Positions 24,511 through 33,798 are shown, numbered from the stretch's first letter. The stretch: 42,686 bases of DNA from Sulfitobacter sp. (GCA_029252045.1 JAQXCD010000054.1:1-42686), one strand, 5' to 3'. Made by a program: numbers and translations. The notes: generated by a model from the letters alone, not told the origin.

Positions 24511-26229
24511 ATGGCGATTGTTGAGAGGAACTTCGTGCGCGACCTGATCCCTTCCAGACGCGATGGCGATGTTGTTCTGGGTGACGATTGGGTCACTCCG
24601 GACAGTTCGGCGCCTAACGAGCTCAGAGCCCGCCGGGAACGGCGGGGGCTGTTCTCGTTGCGTGCGTCCCCTCTCACACGGAAAATCATTACGTTTAACC
24701 TGATTGCGTTGAACGTATTGGTTGCAGGCATACTGTACCTCAATTATTCGCGGGACAGTTTGGCTGTTCAACGTGCTGTGTCGCTTGTGTCAGAAGCCGA
24801 GTTGATCTCCGACGTGATCGAGGCGCAGTTGCCTGAAGGTCAAGCTGTAGACTTGTCCGTAGGTGAAGGCGTCGACATCGAAAAAACCCTTGCGGGTCTC
24901 GATCTGCGCAGCGGTATTCAGGTCTTCGTCTTTGATCCTGACGGTGCGTTGATATCGGAGTTTGAAGGTGCAAGTGATGCACGCGCCGAAGGGCGCGCCG
25001 ATGGTGCTCAAACCAAAACGTTTATGACAGACGGGCTAAGCTGGCTTTGGGAAGCGGTTTCTTCGCCCTTCCAGCCGGATGTTGCGTTTGTATCCATCGA
25101 GGACAGGTTAAAACCTGTCATCGAAGCGACCTTGGCGAACGGTGCCCAGATCAAGGAAGAGCGGGACGAGGCAGGGGGTACCTTGCTTGCCGTTGCCACC
25201 CCGATTGAACTGGACGGCGCCGCCGTCGGTGCCGTTGCTATCACCAGTGCCAGCGGCGAGATTGACCGCCTGGTCCGGGGCGAGCGCGAGCGCGTTTTGC
25301 AGATGTTTGTTATCGCAACGCTTGTGTCTATCGGTCTCAGCCTTGTATTGGCCTCAACCATCGCGAACCCGTTGGCTGATCTGGCCGCCGCTGCCGAGTT
25401 GAGCCGCGATAAGGACGCCCGCAAAATGAACCCCGGCCGTATCCGCATACCGGACCTCACTGCCCGTCCGGACGAGATTGGCCGCCTGTCCGGTGCGCTG
25501 CGCGGGATGGTATCCGCGCTCTATAACCGGATCGAAGGAAACGAGCAGTTTGCCGCGGATGTGGCCCATGAAATCAAGAACCCGCTCGCGTCTTTGCGCT
25601 CTGCCGTAGGAACGCTGCGGATGATCAAACGCGAAGACCAGCGCGAAAAGCTGCTTGATGTGATCGATCACGATGTGCGCCGCCTTGACCGTCTGGTCAG
25701 CGACATCTCCAACGCCTCGCGCCTTGACAGTGAGTTGGTCAAGGAAGAGGAAGAGCCGTTCAATCTGATGAATATGCTCGGTAATCTCGGCCAATATCTG
25801 GGTGAAGATGCAAAGAGCAAAGGCATTGATTTCATCATAGATCTGCCCGCCGACCGGATTGTTGTACAAGGGTTGGAGGCCCGCCTCGCTCAGGTGTTCG
25901 TCAACTTGATCACGAACGCAATTTCATTCTGCGAAGATGGTGACGCCATCCGTGTCTGGGCGCGCAAACGCGAAAACCGCGTGTTGGTGGTGGTGGAAGA
26001 TACAGGCCCGGGCATCCCCGATCAGGCCCTGAGCAAGGTGTTCAAGCGGTTCTACTCCGAACGCCCCGAGGAACACTTCGGCAATAACTCGGGTCTTGGC
26101 CTTGCGATTTCCAAGCAGATTGTTGAGGCGCATGGTGGCGTGATCTGGGCTGAAAACATCCGTCCGACCGATGCAGATATTACATCAGACCCTATGGGTG
26201 CACGGTTCGTTGTGGGCCTCCCGATCTAG
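24511..26229 (+). CDS. chvG: Sensor histidine kinase ChvG
   Basis: 572-residue membrane kinase. A cytoplasmic N-terminal tail of about 58 residues, membrane helix 59-77, periplasmic sensor region to about 260, second helix about 262-283, HAMP, then HisKA with the phospho-accepting H353 in ADVAHEIKNPLASLRSAV, and an ATPase domain with NLITNAISFCEDGD, EDTGPGIPD and NSGLGLAISKQIVEAHGG. Domain order and the adjacent chvI identify it as ChvG (ExoS). It probably phosphorylates ChvI in response to envelope conditions. Four bases before hprK. Confidence 0.95.
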   Translation: MAIVERNFVRDLIPSRRDGDVVLGDDWVTPDSSAPNELRARRERRGLFSLRASPLTRKIITFNLIALNVLVAGILYLNYSRDSLAVQRAVSLVSEAELISDVIEAQLPEGQAVDLSVGEGVDIEKTLAGLDLRSGIQVFVFDPDGALISEFEGASDARAEGRADGAQTKTFMTDGLSWLWEAVSSPFQPDVAFVSIEDRLKPVIEATLANGAQIKEERDEAGGTLLAVATPIELDGAAVGAVAITSASGEIDRLVRGERERVLQMFVIATLVSIGLSLVLASTIANPLADLAAAAELSRDKDARKMNPGRIRIPDLTARPDEIGRLSGALRGMVSALYNRIEGNEQFAADVAHEIKNPLASLRSAVGTLRMIKREDQREKLLDVIDHDVRRLDRLVSDISNASRLDSELVKEEEEPFNLMNMLGNLGQYLGEDAKSKGIDFIIDLPADRIVVQGLEARLAQVFVNLITNAISFCEDGDAIRVWARKRENRVLVVVEDTGPGIPDQALSKVFKRFYSERPEEHFGNNSGLGLAISKQIVEAHGGVIWAENIRPTDADITSDPMGARFVVGLPI

Positions 26230-26232
26230 AAG

Positions 26233-26655
26233 ATGGCAAGTCAGAGCTTGATCGTTCACGCCACTTGCGTTGCTGTGGCTGGAAAAGGGGTCCTGATTAC
26301 AGGCCCTTCGGGCAGCGGAAAATCAGGACTTGCACTTCAGTTGATCGCGTTCGGGGGACAGTTGGTCGCTGATGACCGCACAGTGTTGCAGGTTCGCGCC
26401 GGGCATCTGATCGCATCCGCCCCACCCGCAATCGAAGGTATGATAGAGGCGCGGGGGCTGGGTATTTTGCCTCTCGCACATCTTAGGGACGTGCAATTGG
26501 CCTGTTGTATCGATATGTCCCGCGAGGAAATGGCGCGTTTACCCGAGCCGCAGAGCACCACGTTGCTGGACATCGTTCTACCCACTTTCAAGAAGGTTAA
26601 TGCACCCCATTTTCCTGCCGCCGTTCACGCCTATCTTATGGGCAAACCAATTTGA
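26233..26655 (+). CDS. hprK: HPr kinase/phosphorylase, short alphaproteobacterial type
   Basis: 140 residues; only the catalytic C-terminal domain of the 310-residue Firmicutes enzyme, which is the normal form in alphaproteobacteria. Walker A is GPSGSGKSGLALQLI and the following LVADDRTVLQ holds the catalytic acidic pair. The other conserved block is IEARGLGILPL. It should phosphorylate HPr on Ser46, and the HPr gene at 27960 retains that serine. Between chvG and rapZ with 3-6 base gaps. Confidence 0.93.
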   Translation: MASQSLIVHATCVAVAGKGVLITGPSGSGKSGLALQLIAFGGQLVADDRTVLQVRAGHLIASAPPAIEGMIEARGLGILPLAHLRDVQLACCIDMSREEMARLPEPQSTTLLDIVLPTFKKVNAPHFPAAVHAYLMGKPI

Positions 26656-26661
26656 GGCACG

Positions 26662-27558
26662 ATGACTGCTCCTGACCCCACACTCCGCCGTATTGTTTTT
26701 GTCACGGGTCCGTCCGGTGCGGGGCGATCGTCTGCGTTGAACGTCCTAGAGGATGCTGGTTTCGAGGTCATCGATAATCTGCCAATGCGTCTTTTGCCGA
26801 TGCTGTTTGACGAAACGGATCAGACCCGTCCGATGGCCTTGGGTATTGACGCCCGTAACCGTGATTTCGCGACCAACAGGGTGATTGATCTACTGGGCAG
26901 CCTCTCCAGCCGCGCAGGTGTCGTGGCCGAACTTCTGTTTCTGGATTGTAGCACCGACGTGCTGCTGCGCCGCTTTTCCGAGACACGGCGGAGGCATCCG
27001 ATGGCGCCCGCGGACCGGCCTGCCGACGGCATTCAGGCAGAGCAGGATCTGCTGACCCCCCTGCGCGCCCGCGCAGATGTGCTGATCGATACGTCAGATT
27101 TGAATGTGCATGAGTTGCGGGCGGAAGTGGAGCATTGGTTTGCACCCGGGGGCAAGCGGCGGCTGACCGTTACGGTGCAATCCTTCTCCTACAAACGTGG
27201 ACTGCCGCGTTCTGTAGACATGGTTTATGATTGCCGCTTTTTGAAGAACCCGTATTGGGAACCGGCGCTGCGCGACCTTAACGGTACTGATGCGCGGGTG
27301 GCGGCGCATGTGGCCACCGACCCGAGGTATGATGACTTCGCCCAAAAGGTGTTTGATCTCAGCCTGCTGATCCTTCCTGCCTGCCGTGAAGAAGGCAAAA
27401 GCCACTTTTCCATCGCGTTCGGGTGTACCGGCGGGCAACACCGTTCAGTTGCTCTAGCGGAAAGCCATGCATTGCGGCTTGCAGAAGAGGGCTGGCAAGT
27501 GTCAATTAGGCATAGAGAACTGAGTGCGCGGCAACGGACGGGGACGCAAGAGACGTGA
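26662..27558 (+). CDS. rapZ: RNase adapter protein RapZ / YvcJ-family
   Basis: 298 residues. N-terminal P-loop GPSGAGRSSALNVLED (residues 16-31), where arginine replaces the usual Walker lysine, so ATP binding may be altered. The C-terminal RNA-binding domain is recognisable by FSYKRGLPRSVDMVYDCRFL, KNPYWEPALRDLNG and the terminal IAFGCTGGQHRSVALAE. In E. coli RapZ directs RNase E to a small RNA; the alphaproteobacterial target is not known. Ends as a GTGA overlap with the EIIA gene. Confidence 0.93.
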   Translation: MTAPDPTLRRIVFVTGPSGAGRSSALNVLEDAGFEVIDNLPMRLLPMLFDETDQTRPMALGIDARNRDFATNRVIDLLGSLSSRAGVVAELLFLDCSTDVLLRRFSETRRRHPMAPADRPADGIQAEQDLLTPLRARADVLIDTSDLNVHELRAEVEHWFAPGGKRRLTVTVQSFSYKRGLPRSVDMVYDCRFLKNPYWEPALRDLNGTDARVAAHVATDPRYDDFAQKVFDLSLLILPACREEGKSHFSIAFGCTGGQHRSVALAESHALRLAEEGWQVSIRHRELSARQRTGTQET

Positions 27559-27947
27559 TTGGGATTGTGATTGTGGCACATGGCGGATTAGCGCGCGAAT
27601 ATCTCGCCGCGATCGAACATGTCGTCGGCTCCCAAAACGGTGTCCGTGCCATCGAGATTTATGCGGATCACGACCGCTCCGCAAAACAGGCAGAGATCTG
27701 CGAAGCCGCTGATGCGGTGGACACAGGGCAGGGTGTTGTAGTTGTGACGGACCTGTTTGGTGGCTCCCCGTCCAACCTCAGTTTGATGGCATGTCAGCCG
27801 GCCGGTCGCCGTATCATATATGGTGCAAACCTTCCCATGCTCATCAAATTGGCCAAGAGCCGTCACAAAACTGTGCCTGATGCTGTTCGCGCAGCGCTTG
27901 AGGCCGGTAAAAAGTACATCGACGCCCAAAACGTCAGTAAAGAATAG
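27555..27947 (+). CDS. PTS mannose-family IIA component (EIIA-Man)
   Basis: 130 residues. Phospho-accepting H9 lies in IGIVIVAHGGLAREYL, and VVVTDLFGGSPSNLSLM is the second family motif. No IIB or IIC membrane component is present here, so the protein is likely regulatory rather than a sugar transporter. The GTG start overlaps the rapZ stop. HPr follows after 12 bases and is its presumed phosphate donor. Confidence 0.92.
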   Translation: MIGIVIVAHGGLAREYLAAIEHVVGSQNGVRAIEIYADHDRSAKQAEICEAADAVDTGQGVVVVTDLFGGSPSNLSLMACQPAGRRIIYGANLPMLIKLAKSRHKTVPDAVRAALEAGKKYIDAQNVSKE

Positions 27948-27959
27948 CAAGGCCATTCC

Positions 27960-28229
27960 ATGACCCACATCACCCTCGAGATCGTGAATGAAAAAGGCCT
28001 GCATGCGCGCGCCTCCGCAAAGTTGGTTGAGGTCGTCGAAGGCTTTGACGCCAGCGCCGAGATCACCAAAGACGGGATGAACGCGTCGGGCGATAGCATT
28101 ATGGGGCTTTTGATGTTGGCAGCAGCCAAGGGAAGCTTTATTGACGTTGAAACGTCCGGGCCGGATGCGGATGCGCTTGCAGGTGCATTGACAGCGCTGG
28201 TGGCAGATAAATTTGGCGAAGGGATGTAG
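27960..28229 (+). CDS. ptsH: Phosphocarrier protein HPr
   Basis: 89 residues with both classic phosphorylation sites: H15 in KGLHARASAKL (from Enzyme I) and S46 in GDSIMGLLML (from HprK). The canonical residue numbers are kept exactly. It links the local HprK and EIIA-Man in a regulatory phosphorelay. No EI gene lies in this window. Confidence 0.96.
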   Translation: MTHITLEIVNEKGLHARASAKLVEVVEGFDASAEITKDGMNASGDSIMGLLMLAAAKGSFIDVETSGPDADALAGALTALVADKFGEGM

Positions 28230-28269
28230 TGCAACTGCTGCATCCGAGTTTTCAGCGAGGTCGCCCCGC

Positions 28270-29160
28270 GTGACAGATGAACCAAAATCAGTTGTTTCCG
28301 ATGCGCCGCTCGTGGCGGAAGTGGAGCAAGTGAGTTTTAACCAGTACGACCGTCGCAGTCTGTCCTATGCGTCCACGTTTGAGGATCCTTGGAAATCCCG
28401 TATGATTTCTGTGATGGAGCTGCTGACGGGCAAGCTCAAAATCCTGGCGATGATCCGTAAGTTCGAGAAACGCGGCGCTCCAAGCGGGCAGGCGTTCTGG
28501 CGTGCGGCACTGGATACGATGGGTATTGATTTGACCACGCCACAGTCGCAGCTTGATCTGATCCCGAAAGAAGGCCCTGTCATAGTTGTGGCGAACCATC
28601 CGCATGGCATGGTGGACGGGATGATCTTTGCTGATCTGATCGGGCGCGCCCGCCCTGACTACCGGATTTTGACACGCTCGCTGTTGACCTCGATCGACGA
28701 AGTCGCGGGCAGTTTTATGATCCCCGTGCCGTTTCCCCATGATCCCGATGCGCAGCGCAAAGGCGTCGAGATGCGGGCAAAAGCAATGGCGCACCTAAAG
28801 GCGGGTGGCGTTGTTGCCCTTTTCCCGTCTGGTGTGGTCGCCACGTCCGAGACATGGTTCGGCCCCGCTGTTGAGGCAGAGTGGAACGTGTTCACAGCCA
28901 AGATGATCCGCCGTTCGGGCGCGCAGGTTGTGCCGATGAAATTTCCGGGCCAGAACAGCCGCGCGTACCAGATTGCCAACAAGCTATCGCCGATGCTCCG
29001 GCAGGGCCTGTTGCTGCACGAGATTGTTCACAGCTGCAACAAGCCGCAAGCGCCTATCGTTGGCGCGCCCATTCCGCAGTCCGAGATTGACGCCCGCGCA
29101 GAAGATCCGCGCGGCTTTATGGAGTGGTTGCGCGCGCGGACACTGGCATTGGGCGATTAA
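28270..29160 (+). CDS. Lysophospholipid acyltransferase family protein
   Basis: About 296 residues. The PlsC-like active site is ANHPHGMVDGMIF, in the NHPxGxxDG form found in hemolysin-type and ornithine-lipid acyltransferases rather than the NHxxxxD of PlsC. A second conserved block is VVALFPSGVVATSETWFGPA. The GTG at 28270 is chosen because it lies just downstream of ptsH with AGCGAGG upstream; an in-frame TTG at 28213 would overlap ptsH. Probably acylates a lysolipid at the inner membrane; exact substrate unknown. Convergent with hbd, 18 bases apart. Confidence 0.82.
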   Translation: MTDEPKSVVSDAPLVAEVEQVSFNQYDRRSLSYASTFEDPWKSRMISVMELLTGKLKILAMIRKFEKRGAPSGQAFWRAALDTMGIDLTTPQSQLDLIPKEGPVIVVANHPHGMVDGMIFADLIGRARPDYRILTRSLLTSIDEVAGSFMIPVPFPHDPDAQRKGVEMRAKAMAHLKAGGVVALFPSGVVATSETWFGPAVEAEWNVFTAKMIRRSGAQVVPMKFPGQNSRAYQIANKLSPMLRQGLLLHEIVHSCNKPQAPIVGAPIPQSEIDARAEDPRGFMEWLRARTLALGD

Positions 29161-29178
29161 TCACGCCGACCTAATGGG

Positions 29179-30054
29179 TCAGCGCGTAGGAACCGGAACA
29201 TCACCGCGATAGTCGTAGAAACCGCGCTGTGATTTGCGGCCCAGCCATCCGGCTTCGACGTATTTTGTCAGCAGCGGACAGGGGCGGTACTTGGTATCGG
29301 CAAGCCCGTCATGCAACACGTTCATAATCGCCAGACATGTGTCCAGACCGATGAAATCGGCCAGCTCCAGCGGCCCCATTGGGTGGTTCGCGCCCAGCTT
29401 GAGTGAGCTGTCGATGGATTGAACGCTGCCAACCCCCTCATAAAGCGTATAAACCGCCTCGTTGATCATCGGCATCAGGATGCGGTTGACGATAAATGCG
29501 GGGAAGTCCTCTGCGGAGGCGGCGGTTTTCTCCAGCCGGTCGACCACGACTTTGCAGGCGGCAAAGGTTTCTTCATCTGTGGCGATCCCGCGGATCAGCT
29601 CGACCAGCTGCATCACCGGAACGGGGTTCATAAAGTGGAAGCCCATGAATTTTTCGGGCCGGTCCGTGCGGCTGGCCAGACGGGTGATCGAGATTGAAGA
29701 GGTGTTGGATGTCAGGATCGTATGGGGTTTCAGGTACGGTAGCAGGTCCTCAAAGATGGCCTGCTTGACAGTTTCACGCTCGGTTGCGGCTTCGATGATC
29801 AGATCGGAGGGACCGAGGTCTGTCAGCGTTGTGGTTGTGGTGATCCGCGCAAGAGCAGCTTCCATATCCGCTTCCGCGATTTTGCCACGGCCCACTTGAC
29901 GGGCCATATTGCCGCGCATCAGATCCATTGCAGATGTCAGTGCGTCCTCGCTGATATCGTTCAGCATGACATCATAGCCCGCCAGCGACATCACATGCGC
30001 GATGCCATTGCCCATTTGTCCTGCGCCGACGATGCCGATTGTCTGGATATCCAT
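29179..30054 (-). CDS. hbd: 3-hydroxybutyryl-CoA dehydrogenase
   Basis: NAD(P)-dependent interconversion of 3-hydroxybutyryl-CoA and acetoacetyl-CoA. N-terminal Rossmann motif GIVGAGQMGNGIAHVMS; catalytic His in MGFHFMNPVPVMQLVE; C-terminal GANHPMGPLELADFIGLDTC. 291 residues, the monofunctional size. Transcribed towards recO with its own upstream region; etfA/etfB lie beyond the DUF6473 gene and in the same orientation. Possible role in fatty acid, polyhydroxybutyrate or butyrate turnover. Confidence 0.95.
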   Translation of the reverse strand: MDIQTIGIVGAGQMGNGIAHVMSLAGYDVMLNDISEDALTSAMDLMRGNMARQVGRGKIAEADMEAALARITTTTTLTDLGPSDLIIEAATERETVKQAIFEDLLPYLKPHTILTSNTSSISITRLASRTDRPEKFMGFHFMNPVPVMQLVELIRGIATDEETFAACKVVVDRLEKTAASAEDFPAFIVNRILMPMINEAVYTLYEGVGSVQSIDSSLKLGANHPMGPLELADFIGLDTCLAIMNVLHDGLADTKYRPCPLLTKYVEAGWLGRKSQRGFYDYRGDVPVPTR

Positions 30055-30212
30055 GGTGCGTTCCTTTGATGAATTTAAGTTAGTTTACGGTGGAGTCCGG
30101 CACAGCCGCAAGGGCCGCCCTTGCTGAAAAACAGACACAAATCCGCCCATTAAACGAATCGTAACCGGAAGGTGGCGATATTCATAGCGGGTGAGAAAAA
30201 AAGGTGGGTGCA

Positions 30213-31044
30213 ATGACCTATGATATACTGGGGCCGACGGCTCTGGACTATTTTCCGTGCCATTATGGTGCGTCAAAACTTGTATTTCGTGGACCAAGGC
30301 GTGATCTGGAGGCACCCTATGTGGCCTTCATTGGGGGCACGCAGACATTCGGTAAGTTCATCGAACAGCCGTTTCCGCTGAAAGTGGAGCATTTGACGGG
30401 CGTGCCTTCGGTCAACTTCGGGCAGGTCAACGCGGGCTTGGATGTATTCGTAAAAGATGCATTTGTGCAGGAAGCGGCACGCGCCGCGCGGGTTACGGTG
30501 CTGGAAGTCCTCGGCGCTGCTAACCTCAGCAACCGCCTCTACACGGTTCATCCAAGGCGAAATGATCGGTTCTTGCGGGCCTCGACCGAGCTGCAAAAGC
30601 TCTATCCGGAGATTGATTTCTCACAGTTCAACTTCACGCAGCATATGCTGTTGCATCTCTATCTGCGGGATGAGGGCCGCTTTGCGACCGTCCGACGTAG
30701 TTTGCAGCCGGTGTGGACGCGGCGTATGCGGCAGCTGATAGGGCGCTTGGGCGCGCAGGTGGTCCTGATAAGGGTTGCGGCAACAGACCTCGATACCCAA
30801 AGGCCTGCAGGCGCGTCTGGTGGTCCCGCTCTGATAACGGACGCGATGCTGGAGCGACTAAGCGGAACAGTAAGTGCGATCGTAAATGTGCGGTATCAAT
30901 GTGAAAAAAAGCGGGCCGGTCGATGGCATGGCGTTCGGAATGTTGGAAGCAGGTGCCGCAAGAGCGGTGGCGCCACCGGAGGCACATACTACCGCCGCAC
31001 AGGCACTTCGGCCTGTATTGGACAGGCTGATGAGAAACGAATGA
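30213..31044 (+). pseudogene. DUF6473-like protein, frameshifted near the 3' end
   Basis: The intact frame begins MTYDILGPTALDYFPCHYG and contains VAFIGGTQTFGKFIEQPFP and VPSVNFGQVNAGLDVFV, which I recognise as the DUF6473 family (uncharacterised, mostly Rhodobacterales). The frame holds to a run of seven A at about 30903-30909. After it, the natural continuation (VDGMAFGMLEAGAARAV, ending LRPVLDRLMRNE) is in a different frame and stops at 31042-31044, directly before a terminator. Removing one A would join the two parts into a protein of about 276 residues. Without the correction the frame runs on through the terminator and into etfA antisense. Start chosen at 30213 because AGGTGG lies upstream. 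Could be a base error, a true mutation or slippage. Confidence 0.75.
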
Positions 31045-31068
31045 GGCCCGCCATGATGTGGCGGGCCT
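31044..31068. terminator. Bidirectional terminator between DUF6473 and etfA
   Basis: AGGCCCGCCA (31044-31053) and TGGCGGGCCT (31059-31068) form a perfect ten-base-pair stem with a five-base loop. It begins at the last base of the corrected DUF6473 stop codon and lies 35 bases from the etfA stop. Flanking T-richness is modest. Confidence 0.75.
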
Positions 31069-31102
31069 CTCTGGCTTTCAAAGCGGTCAATGTCGTTCCG
31101 GT

Positions 31103-32029
31103 TCAGAGCTTGCTGATCAGGTCCGGCACTGCGTCAAACAGGTCAGCAACCAGACCGAAGTCGGCAACCTGAAAGATTGGTGCTTCTTCGTCTTTGTTGA
31201 TCGCTACAATGATCTTGCTGTCCTTCATGCCGGCAAGGTGCTGGATCGCGCCTGAAATGCCAACCGCAACATAGAGGTTCGGGGCAACGACCTTACCGGT
31301 CTGGCCGACCTGCCAGTCGTTTGGTGCATAACCTGAGTCAACAGCCGCGCGGGATGCGCCAACAGCGGCACCCAGTTTGTCTGCCAGCTGTTCAATCAGC
31401 GCAAAGCTCTCTTCCGAGCCGACGCCGCGGCCACCGGATACAACAACACCGGCGGAGGTCAGCTCGGGGCGGTCGTTTGCGGCAACTTTGTCTTCGACCC
31501 ACTCGGACAAGCCGGGGTTTGCAGCAGCAGAAACTGTCTCAACCGAGGCCGAGCCACCTTCGCCAGCAGCGTCAAAGGTGGACGTGCGGAAGGTGATAAC
31601 CTTCTTGGCGTCCGACGATTTGACAGTCTGCATCGCGTTACCTGCATAGATCGGACGCTCGAACGTGTTTGCGTCAATCACGGCAGTCGCATCAGAGATG
31701 ATCATGACATCCAGCAGGCCTGCGACCCGTGCCATCACGTTCTTCGCATCTGTAGTGGAGGGCGCTACGATGTGTTCATAATCGCCAGCCAGCGAGATGA
31801 TCAGCGCCGCTGTGGATTCGGCCATGCGGTGGCCCAGCGATGCATCTTCGGCCACGAGAACCTTTGACACGCCATCAATCTTGGCAGCGGCCGCACCTGC
31901 TGCGGCGGCAGAGCCACCACAGGCCAGAACAACGACATCACCCAGCTGCTTGGCGGCTGTTACGGCCTTTGCCGTCGCATCCATTGCCAATTCGCCATTG
32001 TTTACTTCTGCAAGGAGTAGAACAGCCAT
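31103..32029 (-). CDS. etfA: Electron transfer flavoprotein alpha subunit
   Basis: FAD-carrying subunit that moves electrons from acyl-CoA dehydrogenases, here plausibly Mcd, to ETF-quinone oxidoreductase. 308 residues. The C-terminal FAD domain has [39 protein letters not shown] and [17 protein letters not shown], all diagnostic. The start overlaps the etfB stop by one base (TAATG), so the two subunits are made together. Confidence 0.97.
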   Translation of the reverse strand: MAVLLLAEVNNGELAMDATAKAVTAAKQLGDVVVLACGGSAAAAGAAAAKIDGVSKVLVAEDASLGHRMAESTAALIISLAGDYEHIVAPSTTDAKNVMARVAGLLDVMIISDATAVIDANTFERPIYAGNAMQTVKSSDAKKVITFRTSTFDAAGEGGSASVETVSAAANPGLSEWVEDKVAANDRPELTSAGVVVSGGRGVGSEESFALIEQLADKLGAAVGASRAAVDSGYAPNDWQVGQTGKVVAPNLYVAVGISGAIQHLAGMKDSKIIVAINKDEEAPIFQVADFGLVADLFDAVPDLISKL

Positions 32030-32787
32030 TACACGGCCCCCGCTTCTTTGAGTTTCGCCACCAGCTCGTCGACCGAGCCAACCTTGATCCCGGCGGCACG
32101 CGCTGCAGGCTCAACAGTTTTTACGATTTCGAGGCGGTTTGTGACATCCACGCCGTAATCGGCAGGTGTCTTTTCATCCAGCGGCTTTTTCTTCGCTTTC
32201 ATGATGTTCGGCAGCGACGCATAGCGTGGCTCGTTCAGGCGCAGGTCAACTGTGATCACGGTAGGCATGTTAACTTTGATCGTCTGCAAGCCGCCGTCAA
32301 CTTCGCGTGTTACCACGGCTTTGTCGCCTTCGATCGCAACTTCTGATGCGAATGTTGCCTGTGACCAACCCATCAGCGCCGAGAGCATTTGACCGGTTGC
32401 GTTCATGTCGTTGTCGATCGCCTGTTTGCCGCAAAGGACAAGGCCCGGCTGCTCTTCATCCACAATCGCTTTGAGGATTTTTGCAACGGCCAGCGGCTCG
32501 ATATCGTGGTGAACGTCTTCGGAGGCAACGACGAGGATCGCGCGGTCCGCGCCCATCGCAAGTGCAGTGCGCAGGGTTTCCTGTGCTTGCTTTACGCCAA
32601 CAGATACAACAACGATTTCATCAGCCTGACCGGCTTCTTTCAGGCGGATCGCCTGTTCGACTGAAATCTCGTCAAAGGGGTTCATGGACATTTTGACGTT
32701 AGCAAGATCGACACCGGAACCATCCGCTTTTACGCGCACTTTCACGTTATAGTCGATCACGCGTTTGACAGGTACGAGCACCTTCAT
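32029..32787 (-). CDS. etfB: Electron transfer flavoprotein beta subunit
   Basis: AMP-binding partner of EtfA. 252 residues. Recognisable blocks are [45 protein letters not shown] and the ETF beta signature region VEIAIEGDK-like segment with [24 protein letters not shown] order (here [20 protein letters not shown]). AAGGAG precedes the ATG. The 235 bases upstream, before the adenosyltransferase gene, hold the likely promoter of the etfBA pair. Confidence 0.97.
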   Translation of the reverse strand: MKVLVPVKRVIDYNVKVRVKADGSGVDLANVKMSMNPFDEISVEQAIRLKEAGQADEIVVVSVGVKQAQETLRTALAMGADRAILVVASEDVHHDIEPLAVAKILKAIVDEEQPGLVLCGKQAIDNDMNATGQMLSALMGWSQATFASEVAIEGDKAVVTREVDGGLQTIKVNMPTVITVDLRLNEPRYASLPNIMKAKKKPLDEKTPADYGVDVTNRLEIVKTVEPAARAAGIKVGSVDELVAKLKEAGAV

Positions 32788-33022
32788 GAGCGATTATCTC
32801 CTTGGTTGCGACTCAGACCCCGTGCGGGCCGGTCAATGAATCTGTGCCCTGTCTAACGAAGGCAGGCTGATCAAAACAGGGCAAAATCGCCGCATACTGT
32901 CCCCTGCACGTCACGTTACGAGCAATTTGGCACCTCTAGCGTAAGAATGTTGCGTGACCATTTCAGCTAAAGCAGTCAACGCCAGTCGCAATTTTGCCTG
33001 TTGCAGTGGAGGTTTGGTGCGT

Positions 33023-33595
33023 TTAGCGGTTTGCGCCCGGCACCCACAGGACATCATCCTTGCCCGAATTGTTCGCCATACGCGCTGCAACAAAAAACCA
33101 GTCGCTGAGGCGGTTCAGATAGCGCACAGCGGCATCATTCACGGTCTCGCGCGTCGCAAGATCAGTTGCCAAACGCTCGGCGCGGCGGGCGACGGTGCGG
33201 CAGACATGCAGGTGCGCTGCCAATTCAGAGCCGCCGGGCAGGATAAAACTGCGAAGAGGTTCCAATACGGCATTCATCACATCAATTTCTGCTTCCAACC
33301 TGTCGACCTGACTGCCCGCCATACGCAGGGGGGGATACTCGGCGGTTGCGTCCTGCTCCATATCGGGGCGGCACAGATCGGCGCCCAGATCAAATAGATC
33401 ATTCTGGATGCGGGACAGTGCAGCATCTGTATCGCCCGATGCGTGCAAGCGCGCGACACCGACAAAACAATTCAACTCGTCCGACGTGCCGTAGGCCTCG
33501 ACGCGGGGGTCATGCTTTGCGACACGGGCACCATTGCCCAGGGCCGTGTCACCCTTGTCGCCGGTGCGTGTGTAGATTTTGTTTAGAACAACCAT
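33023..33595 (-). CDS. Cob(I)alamin adenosyltransferase, PduO type
   Basis: Converts cob(I)alamin and ATP to adenosylcobalamin. 190 residues. The ATP site LNKIYTRTGDKGDTALGNG (residues 4-22), YGTSDELNCFVGVA, PGGSELAAHLHVCRTVARRA and the C-terminal LNRLSDWFFVAARMAN match the PduO family. Adenosylcobalamin is the cofactor of ethylmalonyl-CoA and methylmalonyl-CoA mutases, which work with Mcd, so a place near etfBA makes sense. The upstream HIG1-type gene stops five bases before its start. Confidence 0.95.
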   Translation of the reverse strand: MVVLNKIYTRTGDKGDTALGNGARVAKHDPRVEAYGTSDELNCFVGVARLHASGDTDAALSRIQNDLFDLGADLCRPDMEQDATAEYPPLRMAGSQVDRLEAEIDVMNAVLEPLRSFILPGGSELAAHLHVCRTVARRAERLATDLATRETVNDAAVRYLNRLSDWFFVAARMANNSGKDDVLWVPGANR

Positions 33596-33600
33596 CTGGC

Positions 33601-33798
33601 TTACCCCCTGAAGAAATAGACATAAACCACGATCAGGACCACGGCGAAGAACTGGGCATAGATACGGTAGCGCATCAGTTTATTCGAGTTTGCCTTGTTG
33701 AACGCACCGCCACTGGCAAAGCCACCAAGGCCCATAACCAGAACAACCACCACAGCAAGTATGGCGGCGATGACCACAATAAAGAACGGATCAGACAT
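33601..33798 (-). CDS. Small twin-helix membrane protein, HIG1 type
   Basis: 65 residues with two membrane helices: FFIVVIAAILAVVVVLVMGL (about 4-23) and IYAQFFAVVLIVVYVYFF (about 46-63), joined by a polar loop with FNKANSNKLMRYRIYAQ. The N/K/LMR-YR-Q pattern matches the HIG_1_N domain. Relatives in mitochondria assist respiratory complexes; a role in respiration here is inference only. The ATG at 33798 (MSDPFF) has AAGGAGTT upstream. Cotranscribed with the adenosyltransferase gene. Confidence 0.82.
   Translation of the reverse strand: MSDPFFIVVIAAILAVVVVLVMGLGGFASGGAFNKANSNKLMRYRIYAQFFAVVLIVVYVYFFRG

Noticed and set aside
31045..31172. 3' extension of the DUF6473 frame into etfA antisense
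   Set aside because: It crosses a perfect terminator stem and has no similarity; it is the result of the frameshift.
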